Shown here: in pieces, positions 8,244-17,459 of the stretch | Layout: every line of letters begins with the position of its first letter | Numbering within the stretch: the first letter of the stretch is position 1 | Source of the DNA: Leuconostoc citreum | GTDB taxonomy: Bacteria; Bacillota; Bacilli; Lactobacillales; Lactobacillaceae | DNA: 64,000 nt | NCBI RefSeq assembly: GCF_004354555.1 | Contig: NZ_PUFH01000005.1 | Span: 310,001 to 374,000 of the forward strand | Direction: 5' to 3' | The notes under the pieces: model-generated | What the model was told of the DNA's origin: nothing | The model's database searches: none | What the model saw: only the letters and a program-made list of their open reading frames with translations | Translations under genes and position numbers: made by a program

Positions 8244-9542
8244 TTAGTTGTTACCATCATCCATAAAATCTTTAAGTTGCTTTGAACGGCTAGGATGGCG
8301 CAACTTACGCAACGCTTTTGCTTCAATTTGGCGAATGCGTTCACGTGTCACACCAAAGACGCGACCAACTTCTTCTAAGGTACGTGTTCTACCATCTTCT
8401 AAACCAAAACGTAAGCGCAAAACATTTTCTTCTCGATCAGTCAATGTTTCAAGTACAGACTCAAGTTGATCTCGTAACATTTCGTACGCTGCAGAATCAG
8501 CAGGTGAAATAGCTTCGTTATCTTCAATAAAGTCACCCAAATGCGAATCATCTTCTTCCCCAATTGGTGTCTCTAGGGATACTGGTTCTTGCGCAATTTT
8601 CAAGATTTCACGCACCTTATCTGGTGTCAAATCCATTTCCGCCCCTATTTCTTCAGGCAAAGGTTCACGGCCTAAGTCTTGTAAGAGTTGACGTTGGATA
8701 CGGATTAACTTATTGATTGTCTCGACCATATGAACAGGGATACGAATTGTTCGAGCTTGGTCAGCGATTGCGCGTGTAATCGCCTGACGAATCCACCAAG
8801 TTGCATAAGTTGAGAATTTGAATCCTTTGGTATAATCAAATTTATCCACGGCTTTCATCAAGCCCATATTACCTTCTTGAATCAAATCGAGGAACTGCAT
8901 GCCTCGGCCCACGTAACGTTTAGCGATAGACACAACCAAACGCAAATTAGCCTCAGCCAATTCTTGTTTAGCTTCAACATCCCCATCTTCGATACGCTTA
9001 GCAATATTTATTTCTTCGTCACCTTTTAGTAGATTAACGCGCCCAATTTCTTTCAAATACATGCGAACTGGGTCGTTAATTTTAATGCCTGCTGGTGTTT
9101 CTTCAGCTTGCGCTAACTCTTCTTTAGAAGGCTTATTTTGCTTAGCCTGAAGAACTTCCGGCGCTGGTTCACCTTTTTCATCAACAATAGCAACACCGGC
9201 GTCTTCAACTTTTTCCATCAAACGTTCAATATTTTCACCATCAAGATTAAATGGTTCTGCCAAACGCTTTGAAAGAATCGCATAAGTCACTTCCTTAGCT
9301 GGCTTATATTCTGTAATCAAAGCTTTAACAGCTTTATCGTACTCAGGATTTTTGATAATACCAGACTTTTTAGCTGCCTTGGGCTTGGAAGCTTTACCGG
9401 CGGCGGCTGCTTCTTCCGGTGTTTTCCCTTGCGCAAGCGCAAGCAATTCAGCTTTTTTAGCACGGCTGTTATATGAGATGTTCTGTGAATCCAAATATGC
9501 TTTGATATCTGAAATCTTGCTTGAAGCTAAAATTGTTGCCAT
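8244..9542 (-). CDS. rpoD: Housekeeping RNA polymerase sigma factor (sigma-A)
   Basis: At 432 residues this is a group 1 sigma factor. The N-terminal part (1-150) is lysine and alanine rich with a sigma 1.1-like domain. Region 2 includes [19 protein letters not shown] and the -10 recognition stretch [17 protein letters not shown] near 235-255. Region 4 contains the -35 recognition helix-turn-helix [20 protein letters not shown] near 385-405. It directs core RNA polymerase to TTGACA/TATAAT promoters such as the one found upstream of dnaG here. It follows dnaG by 39 bases on the same strand, the usual Firmicute order, and ends at a strong terminator. Confidence 0.97.
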   Translation of the reverse strand: MATILASSKISDIKAYLDSQNISYNSRAKKAELLALAQGKTPEEAAAAGKASKPKAAKKSGIIKNPEYDKAVKALITEYKPAKEVTYAILSKRLAEPFNLDGENIERLMEKVEDAGVAIVDEKGEPAPEVLQAKQNKPSKEELAQAEETPAGIKINDPVRMYLKEIGRVNLLKGDEEINIAKRIEDGDVEAKQELAEANLRLVVSIAKRYVGRGMQFLDLIQEGNMGLMKAVDKFDYTKGFKFSTYATWWIRQAITRAIADQARTIRIPVHMVETINKLIRIQRQLLQDLGREPLPEEIGAEMDLTPDKVREILKIAQEPVSLETPIGEEDDSHLGDFIEDNEAISPADSAAYEMLRDQLESVLETLTDREENVLRLRFGLEDGRTRTLEEVGRVFGVTRERIRQIEAKALRKLRHPSRSKQLKDFMDDGNN

Positions 9543-9581
9543 TAATATCTCTCCTCAATAAAAGTCGTTTCTCAAATACGA

Positions 9582-11444
9582 CTACTTGTTTCGCTGTTTT
9601 TTTATGTTAATTAATTCAGTGGTTAACTGTAATAATTTATTATCATCATGTTGCTGTTTGGCAACCTCAATGGCTTGTTGTAGTGTTTTAATTTGTGCTT
9701 CAACTGGTGCGTCGTGCATAATAATGCGTAAATAATCGGATATAGCCCCAGGCTCTACTGCCAAATCGCCAAAAGTACGATCAATTGCCAAAATACGCTG
9801 ATTCAACTCAGGCTTCTGAATAAAATCCATAAACTGTGCCAAATCGAAATGAGCCTGTTGCTTTTGATAGATGGCAATTAACATCATTAATAATTGATAC
9901 TCTGGATGAACAAATGCAAAGCCAGTGGTGTCGCTGACCTGTTCTAATACTTGCGGTGACTTGATCATCGCCATAATTAATGCTCTTTCAGCTTGTTCAA
10001 TTTGGTTAGTACTTTGCTGATTACTGCTAAAGGCCGCATCATCCCCAGTCAATGGTGGCTCTTCCATATCCGTTATTTGTGGCGACTGCTGATGAAAATG
10101 TTGTGATGTCCTATTGACAGTTTCTTTTGACTGCCGCTTTGGCGTTTGTTTTAACTGTTCAATCAGTGCTTGTTTGGATGTACCAAATTCATTAGCAATG
10201 CGGGTTAGCTGCATATCTTGCTCAACAGGCGTCGCCTGCTGAAGAATTGTCATCGCTTCACCTAAGAAAGCCAAATATTGCGTTTGATTACTCAGATTCT
10301 TATTGTATCTAGCTGCTTGAATCAAGAAAGCAATCGGCGTCTGAATGTTTTGGTCTAAAGCTTGCTTTAAAACCTCTTTGCCCTTTTGCACACGTACTTC
10401 ATCAGGATCAAGGTCATCTGGCAAATGCACAATGCCAATATCAACGTCTTGTTTTTGCGCCTGTATGAGATGAATTGACCGTTTGGCGGCATTTTGACCT
10501 GCTTCATCACCATCATATACTAACAAAATACGTTTTGCTAATCGCGTCAGTTGTCTCACATGGTCTTGGGTCAATGCTGTGCCCATCGTTGCAACTGCTG
10601 CCGGTCTACCAGCTATTTCCGAAGATATGACATCCATAAACCCTTCGAAAATCATTGCTGTACCAGTTTTACGAATGTCACCTTTAGCCAAATCAAAGTT
10701 ATAAAGTATTTGACCTTTATTGAAAAAAGGGCTTTCAGGACTATTCATATATTTAATACTATTTTTTGAATCCAGTGTCCTACCGGAAAAGCCGACAACT
10801 TGACCATTCGTAGATCGTATGGGCCAAACAACACGTCCGGCAAAACGATCTCGCAAGCGGCCCTCATCATTGCTCAAAAACAAGTCAGACGCTAGCATAA
10901 TTTCACGTGAAATATTTTGGGTCTCAGCATATTGCAACAACACATTATCATCAGGTACAAAACCAATGCCAAATTGTTTAATTGTTTCATCAGTCAATTG
11001 TCGCTTATCGTGTAAATAATGTAGCGCCGTTTCGCCTGACGTTGTATGCTGTAAAATATGTTGATACAATCGCTGTGCTGCGGCCTGCAAGTCAAAGATA
11101 GCTTGTGTTTTTGGGTCAATTCTTGGTGTGGCATCCGCCACAAATTGACTGTCAACTTGCATATCAACTGACTCAGCCAATGATATGATTGCTTCAGGGT
11201 AGCTCATACCCTCTTTTTCCATCACAAATGAAAAAACCGAGCCTGATCGTCCACAAGAGAAGCAATTAAAAACTTGCTTATTTTCTTCCACGAATAATGA
11301 AGGATGACGGTCATCATGGAATGGACAGGAACCAGTCCACTGTCGGCCACGCTTTACTAACTGTGTGTATTGACCGATGACATCAACAATGTTGACTTTC
11401 TGACGCACTTCTGCAATGAATGATTCTGGAATACGATTCGCCAT
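9582..11444 (-). CDS. dnaG: DNA primase
   Basis: The 620-residue primase has the N-terminal zinc ribbon C40-x2-H43 ... C61-x2-C64 (CPFH and CFSC), the catalytic core with the Toprim motifs IFEGFMDV near 268 and LVYDGDEAG near 310, and a C-terminal helicase-binding domain. DnaG makes RNA primers at the replication fork in contact with the replicative helicase. GAAAGGTGAT precedes the ATG. It forms an operon with rpoD, reading from a consensus promoter at 11510-11539. Nothing is unusual in the protein itself; what lies upstream of its promoter is foreign (IS30 and the conjugative element). Confidence 0.97.
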   Translation of the reverse strand: MANRIPESFIAEVRQKVNIVDVIGQYTQLVKRGRQWTGSCPFHDDRHPSLFVEENKQVFNCFSCGRSGSVFSFVMEKEGMSYPEAIISLAESVDMQVDSQFVADATPRIDPKTQAIFDLQAAAQRLYQHILQHTTSGETALHYLHDKRQLTDETIKQFGIGFVPDDNVLLQYAETQNISREIMLASDLFLSNDEGRLRDRFAGRVVWPIRSTNGQVVGFSGRTLDSKNSIKYMNSPESPFFNKGQILYNFDLAKGDIRKTGTAMIFEGFMDVISSEIAGRPAAVATMGTALTQDHVRQLTRLAKRILLVYDGDEAGQNAAKRSIHLIQAQKQDVDIGIVHLPDDLDPDEVRVQKGKEVLKQALDQNIQTPIAFLIQAARYNKNLSNQTQYLAFLGEAMTILQQATPVEQDMQLTRIANEFGTSKQALIEQLKQTPKRQSKETVNRTSQHFHQQSPQITDMEEPPLTGDDAAFSSNQQSTNQIEQAERALIMAMIKSPQVLEQVSDTTGFAFVHPEYQLLMMLIAIYQKQQAHFDLAQFMDFIQKPELNQRILAIDRTFGDLAVEPGAISDYLRIIMHDAPVEAQIKTLQQAIEVAKQQHDDNKLLQLTTELINIKKQRNK

Positions 11445-11466
11445 AAATCACCTTTCAACAACAAAA

Positions 11467-11487
11467 GTCGCAAATAGCAATTTGCGA
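11467..11487 (-). promoter_or_regulatory. Stem-loop in the dnaG leader
   Basis: On the RNA strand GUCGCAAAU and AUUUGCGAC form a 9-bp stem with a 3-base loop, followed by UUUUG, between the promoter and the dnaG ribosome site. It could be a weak attenuator or an RNA stability element. No ligand class is suggested. Confidence 0.45.
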
Positions 11488-11509
11488 CACTACAATCGAA
11501 CTGTATTAC

Positions 11510-11539
11510 ATTATACGTTAAGAAATAACAATTTGTCAA
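11510..11539 (-). promoter_or_regulatory. dnaG-rpoD operon promoter
   Basis: On the minus strand a perfect TTGACA (11539-11534) and a perfect TATAAT (11515-11510) are separated by 18 bases. The transcript would begin about 60 bases before dnaG. This consensus promoter is the upstream limit of recognisable chromosome on this side. Confidence 0.85.
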
Positions 11540-11884
11540 GAGGTTGAATTGCCCGATAAACCTTGACACATCAACATTTTCGTTTTAGGCTTGCCAGATT
11601 ATGTCAACCTGTACTCAACAGGCACATGTCAACCCCAATTAGAAATAATTACATAAAATCCATCGTTCTAATCATAAAAATTAGAGCGAAAAGCCTATTA
11701 AATCAGCAACAAGACGCATTATTACAATAAGATTACAGAATCACCGGTTTTGGTACCATTCTGTGCATTTCGTAACTAATTAGAAAACATGGTCACGTTT
11801 TTTGATTTCAATTCTAAACTGTTTTTGATACATGTTAAGTCCCTAATTGTAGATTAATCCCAAAAGACCACATGCTTGCTTCCA
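11540..11884. other. Intergenic stretch between dnaG promoter and IS30 transposase
   Basis: No gene is seen in about 340 bases. It contains two TTGACA-like boxes near 11600-11626 (minus strand) and a CGTTCTAATCAT / ATTAGAGCG inverted repeat near 11663-11695. The left boundary of the insertion sequence must lie in here, but I could not find terminal inverted repeats matching the other side. Confidence 0.4.
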
Positions 11885-12865
11885 CTATTTCTTTTTTCGA
11901 GTAGCCATATCAAATTTAAACTGCGGTGAATGCCAGTCCAAAACTTTCATTGGTTTGCTGTTGATTTCTTTCATAACAGCGTCAATGCTCATTTGTAGTT
12001 TACTAGAAAACGATGTCCCCTTCGGGTAGTATTCTCTAATTCGGCTATTGCGTTCTTCATTTGAACCGCGTTGCCATGGTGCAAACGCATCAGTAAAGTA
12101 TATTTGTTTCCCGTGCGCATGTGTAATATTCATCACGTTTCCGATATTTGTAAACTCATTACCGCGGTCAAATGTACAACTTTTAACATAATTTCCATAT
12201 AAGCTGAAAAAATAGTTCATGGCTGCGTTTATGGATTTGTTTGTTTTACTTCTCGATTTCACTGCAACCAAATAACGTGTTTTTCGCTCTAAAAATGTCA
12301 ACAATAACGAATCACTTCCTCTCGGACCTTCAACGCCATCTATTTCCCAATGCCCAAATTCTGTTCTATTCTCAATTTTTTGGGGACGCGATGAAATGTG
12401 ATGCAAGCTAAAAACCTCACGCTCAGTTTTTACACCATGATATTTCTTTTTCTTTAAGCGATACTTTTTTGGCTTATACCGTAAATAACCATCTTTCGCA
12501 TAATTATAGAGTGTATTTGTGGTGTATGGCACCCTTGTTCCCAGGGCAACTTGTTCTAATGACCAATTTTTCTCTAGATAGCCATTAATGACCTTTTGCC
12601 AATGACGAGTCAGCCTGACTTTTCTTCTTGAAGCGGATGAACGTCTACGCCTTGAATGCACTTCTGCCCAATCTGCGTTGTATGGAAATATTTTGGTATT
12701 ATTGGTGACATCAGGGCGCATGGTATTTCTTTTAATTTCGTTATGAATTGTTGATATGGAGCGATTTAACCTTTCTGCAATAGCTGCGTATGTATATCCC
12801 TCTTCTCTGAGTGTCTCGATCTTTTGTCGCTCACGATAACTCAGTTGTAAATATTTTCTCCCCAT
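11885..12865 (-). mobile_element. IS30-family transposase
   Basis: The ORF encodes about 326 residues. The N-terminal half has a helix-turn-helix pair (YRERQKIETLREEGYTYAAI and AERLNRSISTIHNEIKRN) typical of IS30 transposases. The C-terminal DDE domain is visible as HWEIDGVEG, TFDRGNEF and a downstream Glu in NEERNSRIREYYPKGT. The family copies and inserts short elements, often making tandem (IR-IR) intermediates that fuse replicons. ATG at 12865 is preferred (GGAG 7 bases before); a TTG at 12883 would add six residues. The reading frame is intact. Its position exactly between dnaG and the conjugative region suggests a role in the junction, but that is inference. Confidence 0.9.
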
Positions 12866-12893
12866 TATGATGCTCCATTTCAATCAGAAAATC

Positions 12894-12936
12894 TTGGTTT
12901 GAAACACAAGACTCCTTGTAGAGTAACTCAAACCAA
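12894..12936. repeat. Inverted repeat next to the IS30 transposase
   Basis: TTGGTTTGA and TCAAACCAA flank an inner CAAG/CTTG pair, making an imperfect 13-bp stem just upstream of the transposase start. It could limit read-in transcription into the transposase or be part of the element end. Confidence 0.4.
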
Positions 12937-12959
12937 CTACTTTAAAAATAGGTTATGAC

Positions 12960-13080
12960 CTTGTCATATAGACGTATATCCGTATGTTATGGGTATAAGA
13001 TGATGTAATGATATATACGGACATAAGTATGTTATGAGTATAAGATGATGTATTGATAGATGTACGTATATATGATGCAT
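12960..13080. repeat. Iterons resembling the parA centromere repeats
   Basis: Two direct copies of GTATGTTATGRGTATAAGAT start at 12982 and 13027 (45-base period) and continue as GATGTA. The core TTATGRGT...GATGTA is the same as in the 33-bp repeats before parA at 31705-31865. This fits a second binding site for the RHH-type ParB at the left edge of the conjugative element. The rest of 12884-13211 has no gene. Confidence 0.6.
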
Positions 13081-13153
13081 CATTCAATTCTGCATGTTCA
13101 TTCCAGTCTACAATTTCTATTTATATTACACAAGACAATAATTAAAAATAGCC

Positions 13154-13187
13154 AAAAAAAACCATACCTGAAAAGATATGGTTTTTT
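13154..13187 (-). terminator. Terminator of the pilin-sortase-adhesin operon
   Basis: AAAAAACCATA and TATGGTTTTTT form a 10-bp stem with flanking A and T runs 25 bases after the stop of the last gene of the operon. Confidence 0.8.
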
Positions 13188-13211
13188 GCTAAAAATTGAA
13201 TGCTCAGTTGA

Positions 13212-14273
13212 TTAATAGTACCAATTATCAAAGCCTGGCAAGCCGTCATAACCTCGTGACAGCGTTGAACCTGAAATACCACCAAACATAAATGGGTCAT
13301 ACTGGTCTTCGACATAAGACGTTGTGTGCCACTTAGGATCAGTCACATAATGTCCGCCTTGGTGGAAGTTGATGAATTTGACCGTATTGCGGTGCACCCA
13401 ACCCACATTGGTTAAGTGGACCCACTCTTGAATGGTGTCTTTGCCACGTTCGCCAACGGAAACAACCTTGTCGACGTCGTATAATTTATTCCCTAAACTA
13501 GACACGCTACGCATGTACTGGCTGTTATCTAAGCCATAAGGGCGCGTCCAAACATCACCCACATTACTTTTGATTTGTACTTTGTAAGTATGATTAGTCG
13601 TATTTGCTAACTCTATGGCTTTTGTATTTTTCATCTCCAAACATCTTGCATCAACCCATGAAAATTCATTGACGTTATCCAAAGGACTGATACGCGACCA
13701 AGTAATGCCATTCTTATCGACGAACGAACCAGACACTTTAACTGCCTTGCCATTATAAGGGTTTAAACTACCCACGATACCTGAATAACCACCAAAAGTG
13801 ACATCTTTATCGCGTCCCCAGTCATTGCTAAAGCGGTTATCCCATGAATTGGTTGAATGAACGATTGCTGACTGGCTTTGCTTAGTAATAAAGGCTTGGT
13901 CGTTAGTATAATATTCAACACTTCCAACATCATTTGATTGGGTTAATGTGTTTGAGTCAACGAAACCACGTTGGCCATGAAAATTGATTTCAACCCAAAG
14001 GACACCACTATCCGTATCTTTATATGCACTGTACCCAGCGACTTTTTGTCCTGCAATATCGCGAACATTACCTAAATAACTGGCACCATTTTGACCATAA
14101 GGACGTGTCCAAACGCCACCGTCTTTACCCTTAGTAGGTATTTGCACATCAATATTTTTAACATAAGTTTGCCCTTGGTTATTATCTGCGGCAACTGATT
14201 GCGCCCCAATTGCGCCACCTAAACCTACTGTTGCTAGTACCGCTGCGCTTAGTAATAATGTTTTAATCGTCAT
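13212..14273 (-). CDS. Secreted protein with SH3/GW-like repeats
   Basis: The 353-residue protein starts with a signal peptide (MTIKTLLLSAAVLATVGLGG, cleavage after ...SVAA). The mature part repeats a module containing VWTRPYG (near residues 54 and 240) followed by a tyrosine- and glycine-rich strand pattern and WVxxxTV/L endings, as in GW or bacterial SH3 domains that hold proteins on the cell wall or teichoic acids. No catalytic domain is visible. It is the last gene of the pilin-sortase-adhesin operon, about 90 bases after the adhesin. A role in mating contact or cell wall attachment at the donor surface is inference. An AGGAG site precedes the ATG. Confidence 0.65.
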   Translation of the reverse strand: MTIKTLLLSAAVLATVGLGGAIGAQSVAADNNQGQTYVKNIDVQIPTKGKDGGVWTRPYGQNGASYLGNVRDIAGQKVAGYSAYKDTDSGVLWVEINFHGQRGFVDSNTLTQSNDVGSVEYYTNDQAFITKQSQSAIVHSTNSWDNRFSNDWGRDKDVTFGGYSGIVGSLNPYNGKAVKVSGSFVDKNGITWSRISPLDNVNEFSWVDARCLEMKNTKAIELANTTNHTYKVQIKSNVGDVWTRPYGLDNSQYMRSVSSLGNKLYDVDKVVSVGERGKDTIQEWVHLTNVGWVHRNTVKFINFHQGGHYVTDPKWHTTSYVEDQYDPFMFGGISGSTLSRGYDGLPGFDNWYY

Positions 14274-14361
14274 GTTACTCTCCTAGTAATCTTTTATTTT
14301 TGGGCTTCCCACCCCATTCGGTTACGGCTGAGCCTGGGTAACGTCCAACTGATGGTTTAAA

Positions 14362-16548
14362 TTATTTATTAAACCATTTCTTAATTGGCTTCCAGAAAAT
14401 TAATAAGCCAACAACAAGACTGACAGCTGCCAATGAAGCATACAGCAGACCCTTTGGCTTTTCACCATAACTTGTATTTGGTGTCTTAGGTGTTTCTGGT
14501 GTTGATGGTTTTTCTGGCGCTTTTGGTTGATCACCAGTCTTGTTTGCCACTTCATTACTTTGATACGATCCATCGTTTAACAAGAGGTTATATTGGTTTT
14601 TAATTGTTGCGTTAGCCTTATTGGCTTTCACATGAACCATGATAATTGGTAGTTCTTGCACGACGTTCTTAGCTTGGTTAATTTGCTTCAGGTAGTCCTC
14701 GCTAACTTTTGCTGTGAATTCATGCGTTTCTTTGTTGAAATCAAAGGTCACAAATTTGCTCAGATCAGTTTTTCCATCTTTAGTGGTGACTGTCGCTGAT
14801 TCGTAATCCACTTCAACTGGTAATTTATCTGAATATGTCAGTGAGGTGACATCAGTGGTTCTGTCCTTTGGCAAAGCGTCTGCACGCAAAGCATAAGTCA
14901 ATTTATCCCCAACTTTAACTTCCTGCTTATCAATTGATTTTGCGTTGGCATCATTCGTCTCATCTGCTTTAACGTCTTTTGTTGGCGTTGGTAGATCAAG
15001 TAATGTTGTGAGTTGTTGCGTTGCGGTTTCGGACTGAGGCTTTTCAGGCTCAACAACATTCTCAGGTGTTGGCTTAACTGGCTTTGTTGGTGGTGTTGGT
15101 TTCACTGGTCTTGGGTTAAAAGCCACATCATCAAAGTTCATAAAGTGATTGTTATCAATGTCGGCTGCCTCACCATTTGTTGTGTTCACACCACCCCCGT
15201 AAAAAGTGGGTTGCGTCGTCGTGAATTCACCAAACGTGACACCAACCATTTGAGCAAAGTTTTCGGGGTCCTCATCAGCGCCCTTACCACTCTTTTTGGA
15301 TTGCTCATCTTGTGCCTTTGTGGCTTCTGCTGTTTTATCAGCTGCTACCGCATAATAGGAAGTAATCCCATCTTGAGGGGCGCCTTTGATATTGCTGACA
15401 AATGACTTATTGCCAATATAGGCATTTTTGGCATCATTAGTTTGAATATATTCATTAGCTTTTCCTGAACGATGTGGGGTCAACGAACCACCCAAGAAGA
15501 ACAACTTACTGTCCTTATTCGCGCCATTCAACTCATCAAGTGATAGTTCTTTGCCGTCATCACTCCAATTGAAGCGCAGTTGGAATTTGTAGGATGCGTG
15601 AGCAATATTGAAATTATCAATCAGGTTGTTTGAGATCGCTACGGATGGCTTTTGATCACTTGTACCAGTGAACTTAGTTGGCGTTAAGGCAATGGTGACA
15701 TTGGCTTTTCGACCACCAACCGTGACAGAATTTTTATAGGTCTTCGTCAGTGTTTTGCCAATAATATCATGACCGGAAAAGACCGCAACACCAGTGGACT
15801 CACCTAGCCCCCAATAATCTTGGCCATCAAAGGACATGATTTTGCCACCATCATAAGCTGTTTTACTGAAATTGGGCTTATCTTGGAAGGTTTGCTTGGG
15901 CTTAATGTCCCCTTCAACGTCAGAATTATCAACTGGTCTGGTTTTATCCATTTTCATGGCTTGATCAGTGTCAGAAGTGTTAGATTGCGTTTTGCCATCT
16001 TCATTTTCGTGAGTTATCGTATCAGCTTCGTACTTCTTGAGGTCATCATCATATTTTGTCATGTCCTTTTGATGCTGCGCTTCGTCTACTTTGTACTGCT
16101 CTGTGTCTTTTTGATACTTGTCATCAGCGGCCTGATTAGCTGCCTTGACCTGGTCAGCTTTCGCTTTCTTGTCATTGTAGTCCGCATCAGCTTTTTTCTG
16201 TTTTTCCACAGCTGCTGTGATAGCCTTGATTTGCGAGTCGTAATCTTCTGCGATTGCTTTTTGATTCCTTTCCAAGTCAGTAGACTTTGAAGTGATCACT
16301 TTAGGGTCTTTAGTGGTGACCTTAACGCCCGCGGCCTGCGCCTGCTTGACCGCATCGTCAAGTTTACTGTGATCAACGGCGACATCAATGCCTTTATTTT
16401 TGTCGGCTGTTGATGCACCTTGAGATGTGTTGTCATCGGCGCTAATAGACGCCACACCTGTAATCATTGGCAGCGAAACCCCCGCTAGCATCACGGCAGT
16501 ACGCCAGTTCTTTTGTAATTTTGTCTTCACTACTGTTTTGTTTGTCAT
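14362..16548 (-). CDS. Antigen I/II- or PrgB-like surface adhesin, sortase substrate
   Basis: This surface protein of about 728 residues has in order: a signal peptide; an alanine/lysine-rich coiled coil (about 75-195); a GbpC/antigen I/II variable-like lectin domain (about 215-490, with YWGLGESTGVAVFSGHD and a proline-rich exit); an SspB-like domain (about 520-680, KVGDKLTYALRADALP) of the kind that forms isopeptide bonds; and a cell wall anchor with 20 hydrophobic residues and a positive tail. The sorting motif position carries TPNTSYGE instead of LPxTG. PrgB-type adhesins cause donor-recipient clumping in conjugation. Start ATG at 16548 has AAGGAA before it; the sortase gene ends just upstream, so the two are coupled. 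Confidence 0.82.
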   Translation of the reverse strand: MTNKTVVKTKLQKNWRTAVMLAGVSLPMITGVASISADDNTSQGASTADKNKGIDVAVDHSKLDDAVKQAQAAGVKVTTKDPKVITSKSTDLERNQKAIAEDYDSQIKAITAAVEKQKKADADYNDKKAKADQVKAANQAADDKYQKDTEQYKVDEAQHQKDMTKYDDDLKKYEADTITHENEDGKTQSNTSDTDQAMKMDKTRPVDNSDVEGDIKPKQTFQDKPNFSKTAYDGGKIMSFDGQDYWGLGESTGVAVFSGHDIIGKTLTKTYKNSVTVGGRKANVTIALTPTKFTGTSDQKPSVAISNNLIDNFNIAHASYKFQLRFNWSDDGKELSLDELNGANKDSKLFFLGGSLTPHRSGKANEYIQTNDAKNAYIGNKSFVSNIKGAPQDGITSYYAVAADKTAEATKAQDEQSKKSGKGADEDPENFAQMVGVTFGEFTTTQPTFYGGGVNTTNGEAADIDNNHFMNFDDVAFNPRPVKPTPPTKPVKPTPENVVEPEKPQSETATQQLTTLLDLPTPTKDVKADETNDANAKSIDKQEVKVGDKLTYALRADALPKDRTTDVTSLTYSDKLPVEVDYESATVTTKDGKTDLSKFVTFDFNKETHEFTAKVSEDYLKQINQAKNVVQELPIIMVHVKANKANATIKNQYNLLLNDGSYQSNEVANKTGDQPKAPEKPSTPETPKTPNTSYGEKPKGLLYASLAAVSLVVGLLIFWKPIKKWFNK

Positions 16549-16565
16549 GCTATTTTCCTTCACTT

Positions 16566-17447
16566 TCACTGTAATTGTTGTTTGATTTTAGTATCTATTT
16601 CATTGAGTGGTTTTTGATTTACGAGTTGGCCAGTCAGCACGATGCGCTTATCAGCTTTAAAGTTGGTATAGCCGCTGCGCTTAACCTGTGCCCAGAAGGC
16701 ATCATCTTCAAGACAAGCGACCAAATTGATTGTTGATTTGGACGTGCTTGATTGGGTTAAACTAGCTTCGTAATTAGTAACAGAAATACCGTAATTTAAC
16801 TTGATCACATGGTACTCGTAAACAGAACGACCATCAGATAAATATATCGATTGATTCATCACTTTTTTTTCAGACATATTTTGCAATGCACTGAATTTTG
16901 TTGGTTTGTATGGCCATAAAGCATTATAGTCACCCATATTATGACCGTAGATTGATATATTGGCTTGCCCAAAAACTTGATGTGGTGCGTTAATCCCAAC
17001 ACCAATAGCCAGTACATGATTACTCGTCCCTTCATACACGGGCTCGCTAATCTGATAGCTCGGCATGGCGACATGTCCACGTAATATTTCTGGTTGTTTA
17101 CTTGCGGCCAACTTCAGCATATGTTCTTTGGATATCAAACCACCTTGCCCAGAGTAATCAGGGGTAACCCTTTCCTGCTGGCTCACTTTGGCAACATCCA
17201 CGGCTGGCACCGCTTTTGTAATTGAGCCACTATGAGATGCCTGAGATTTACCTGGATGCTTTTTAATCGTTTTACTCAACTGAGCCGCAGTCTGCCACTG
17301 TGAGTGATTACCATAAATCGCACAGATAGCAATGAAAGTCAGTGCAGGGACTAGCAAAACAGCTATTTTGAGCAATTTTGTTGGTAACTTTTTAGCTTTG
17401 ACACGATGTGTTGTGTGTTGCTGCAATTGTTGTTGATTTAATCCCAC
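16566..17447 (-). CDS. Sortase, likely dedicated to the adjacent adhesin
   Basis: The 293-residue protein has an N-terminal membrane anchor (about 25-45) and a sortase barrel. Catalytic residues can be placed: H169 in IYGHNMGD, C245 in NLVACLED and R268 in DKRIVLTGQ. The cysteine motif is LVAC rather than the usual TLxTC. Sortases cut surface proteins at their sorting motif and link them to peptidoglycan outside the membrane. The gene lies directly before an adhesin with an unusual sorting motif (TPNTS), suggesting a co-adapted pair. Start is a GTG at 17447 with GGTGG upstream; no better ATG exists near it. Confidence 0.82.
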   Translation of the reverse strand: MGLNQQQLQQHTTHRVKAKKLPTKLLKIAVLLVPALTFIAICAIYGNHSQWQTAAQLSKTIKKHPGKSQASHSGSITKAVPAVDVAKVSQQERVTPDYSGQGGLISKEHMLKLAASKQPEILRGHVAMPSYQISEPVYEGTSNHVLAIGVGINAPHQVFGQANISIYGHNMGDYNALWPYKPTKFSALQNMSEKKVMNQSIYLSDGRSVYEYHVIKLNYGISVTNYEASLTQSSTSKSTINLVACLEDDAFWAQVKRSGYTNFKADKRIVLTGQLVNQKPLNEIDTKIKQQLQ

Positions 17448-17459
17448 AAGACCACCTAC

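Noticed and set aside
11840-12960. Terminal inverted repeats of the IS30 element
   Set aside because: I compared both flanks by eye and found no matching inverted ends, so exact element borders are not claimed.
15820-16290. Long plus-strand open frame opposite the adhesin gene
   Set aside because: It is hydrophobic, low-complexity antisense of the coiled-coil region with no ribosome site; the minus-strand gene explains it.
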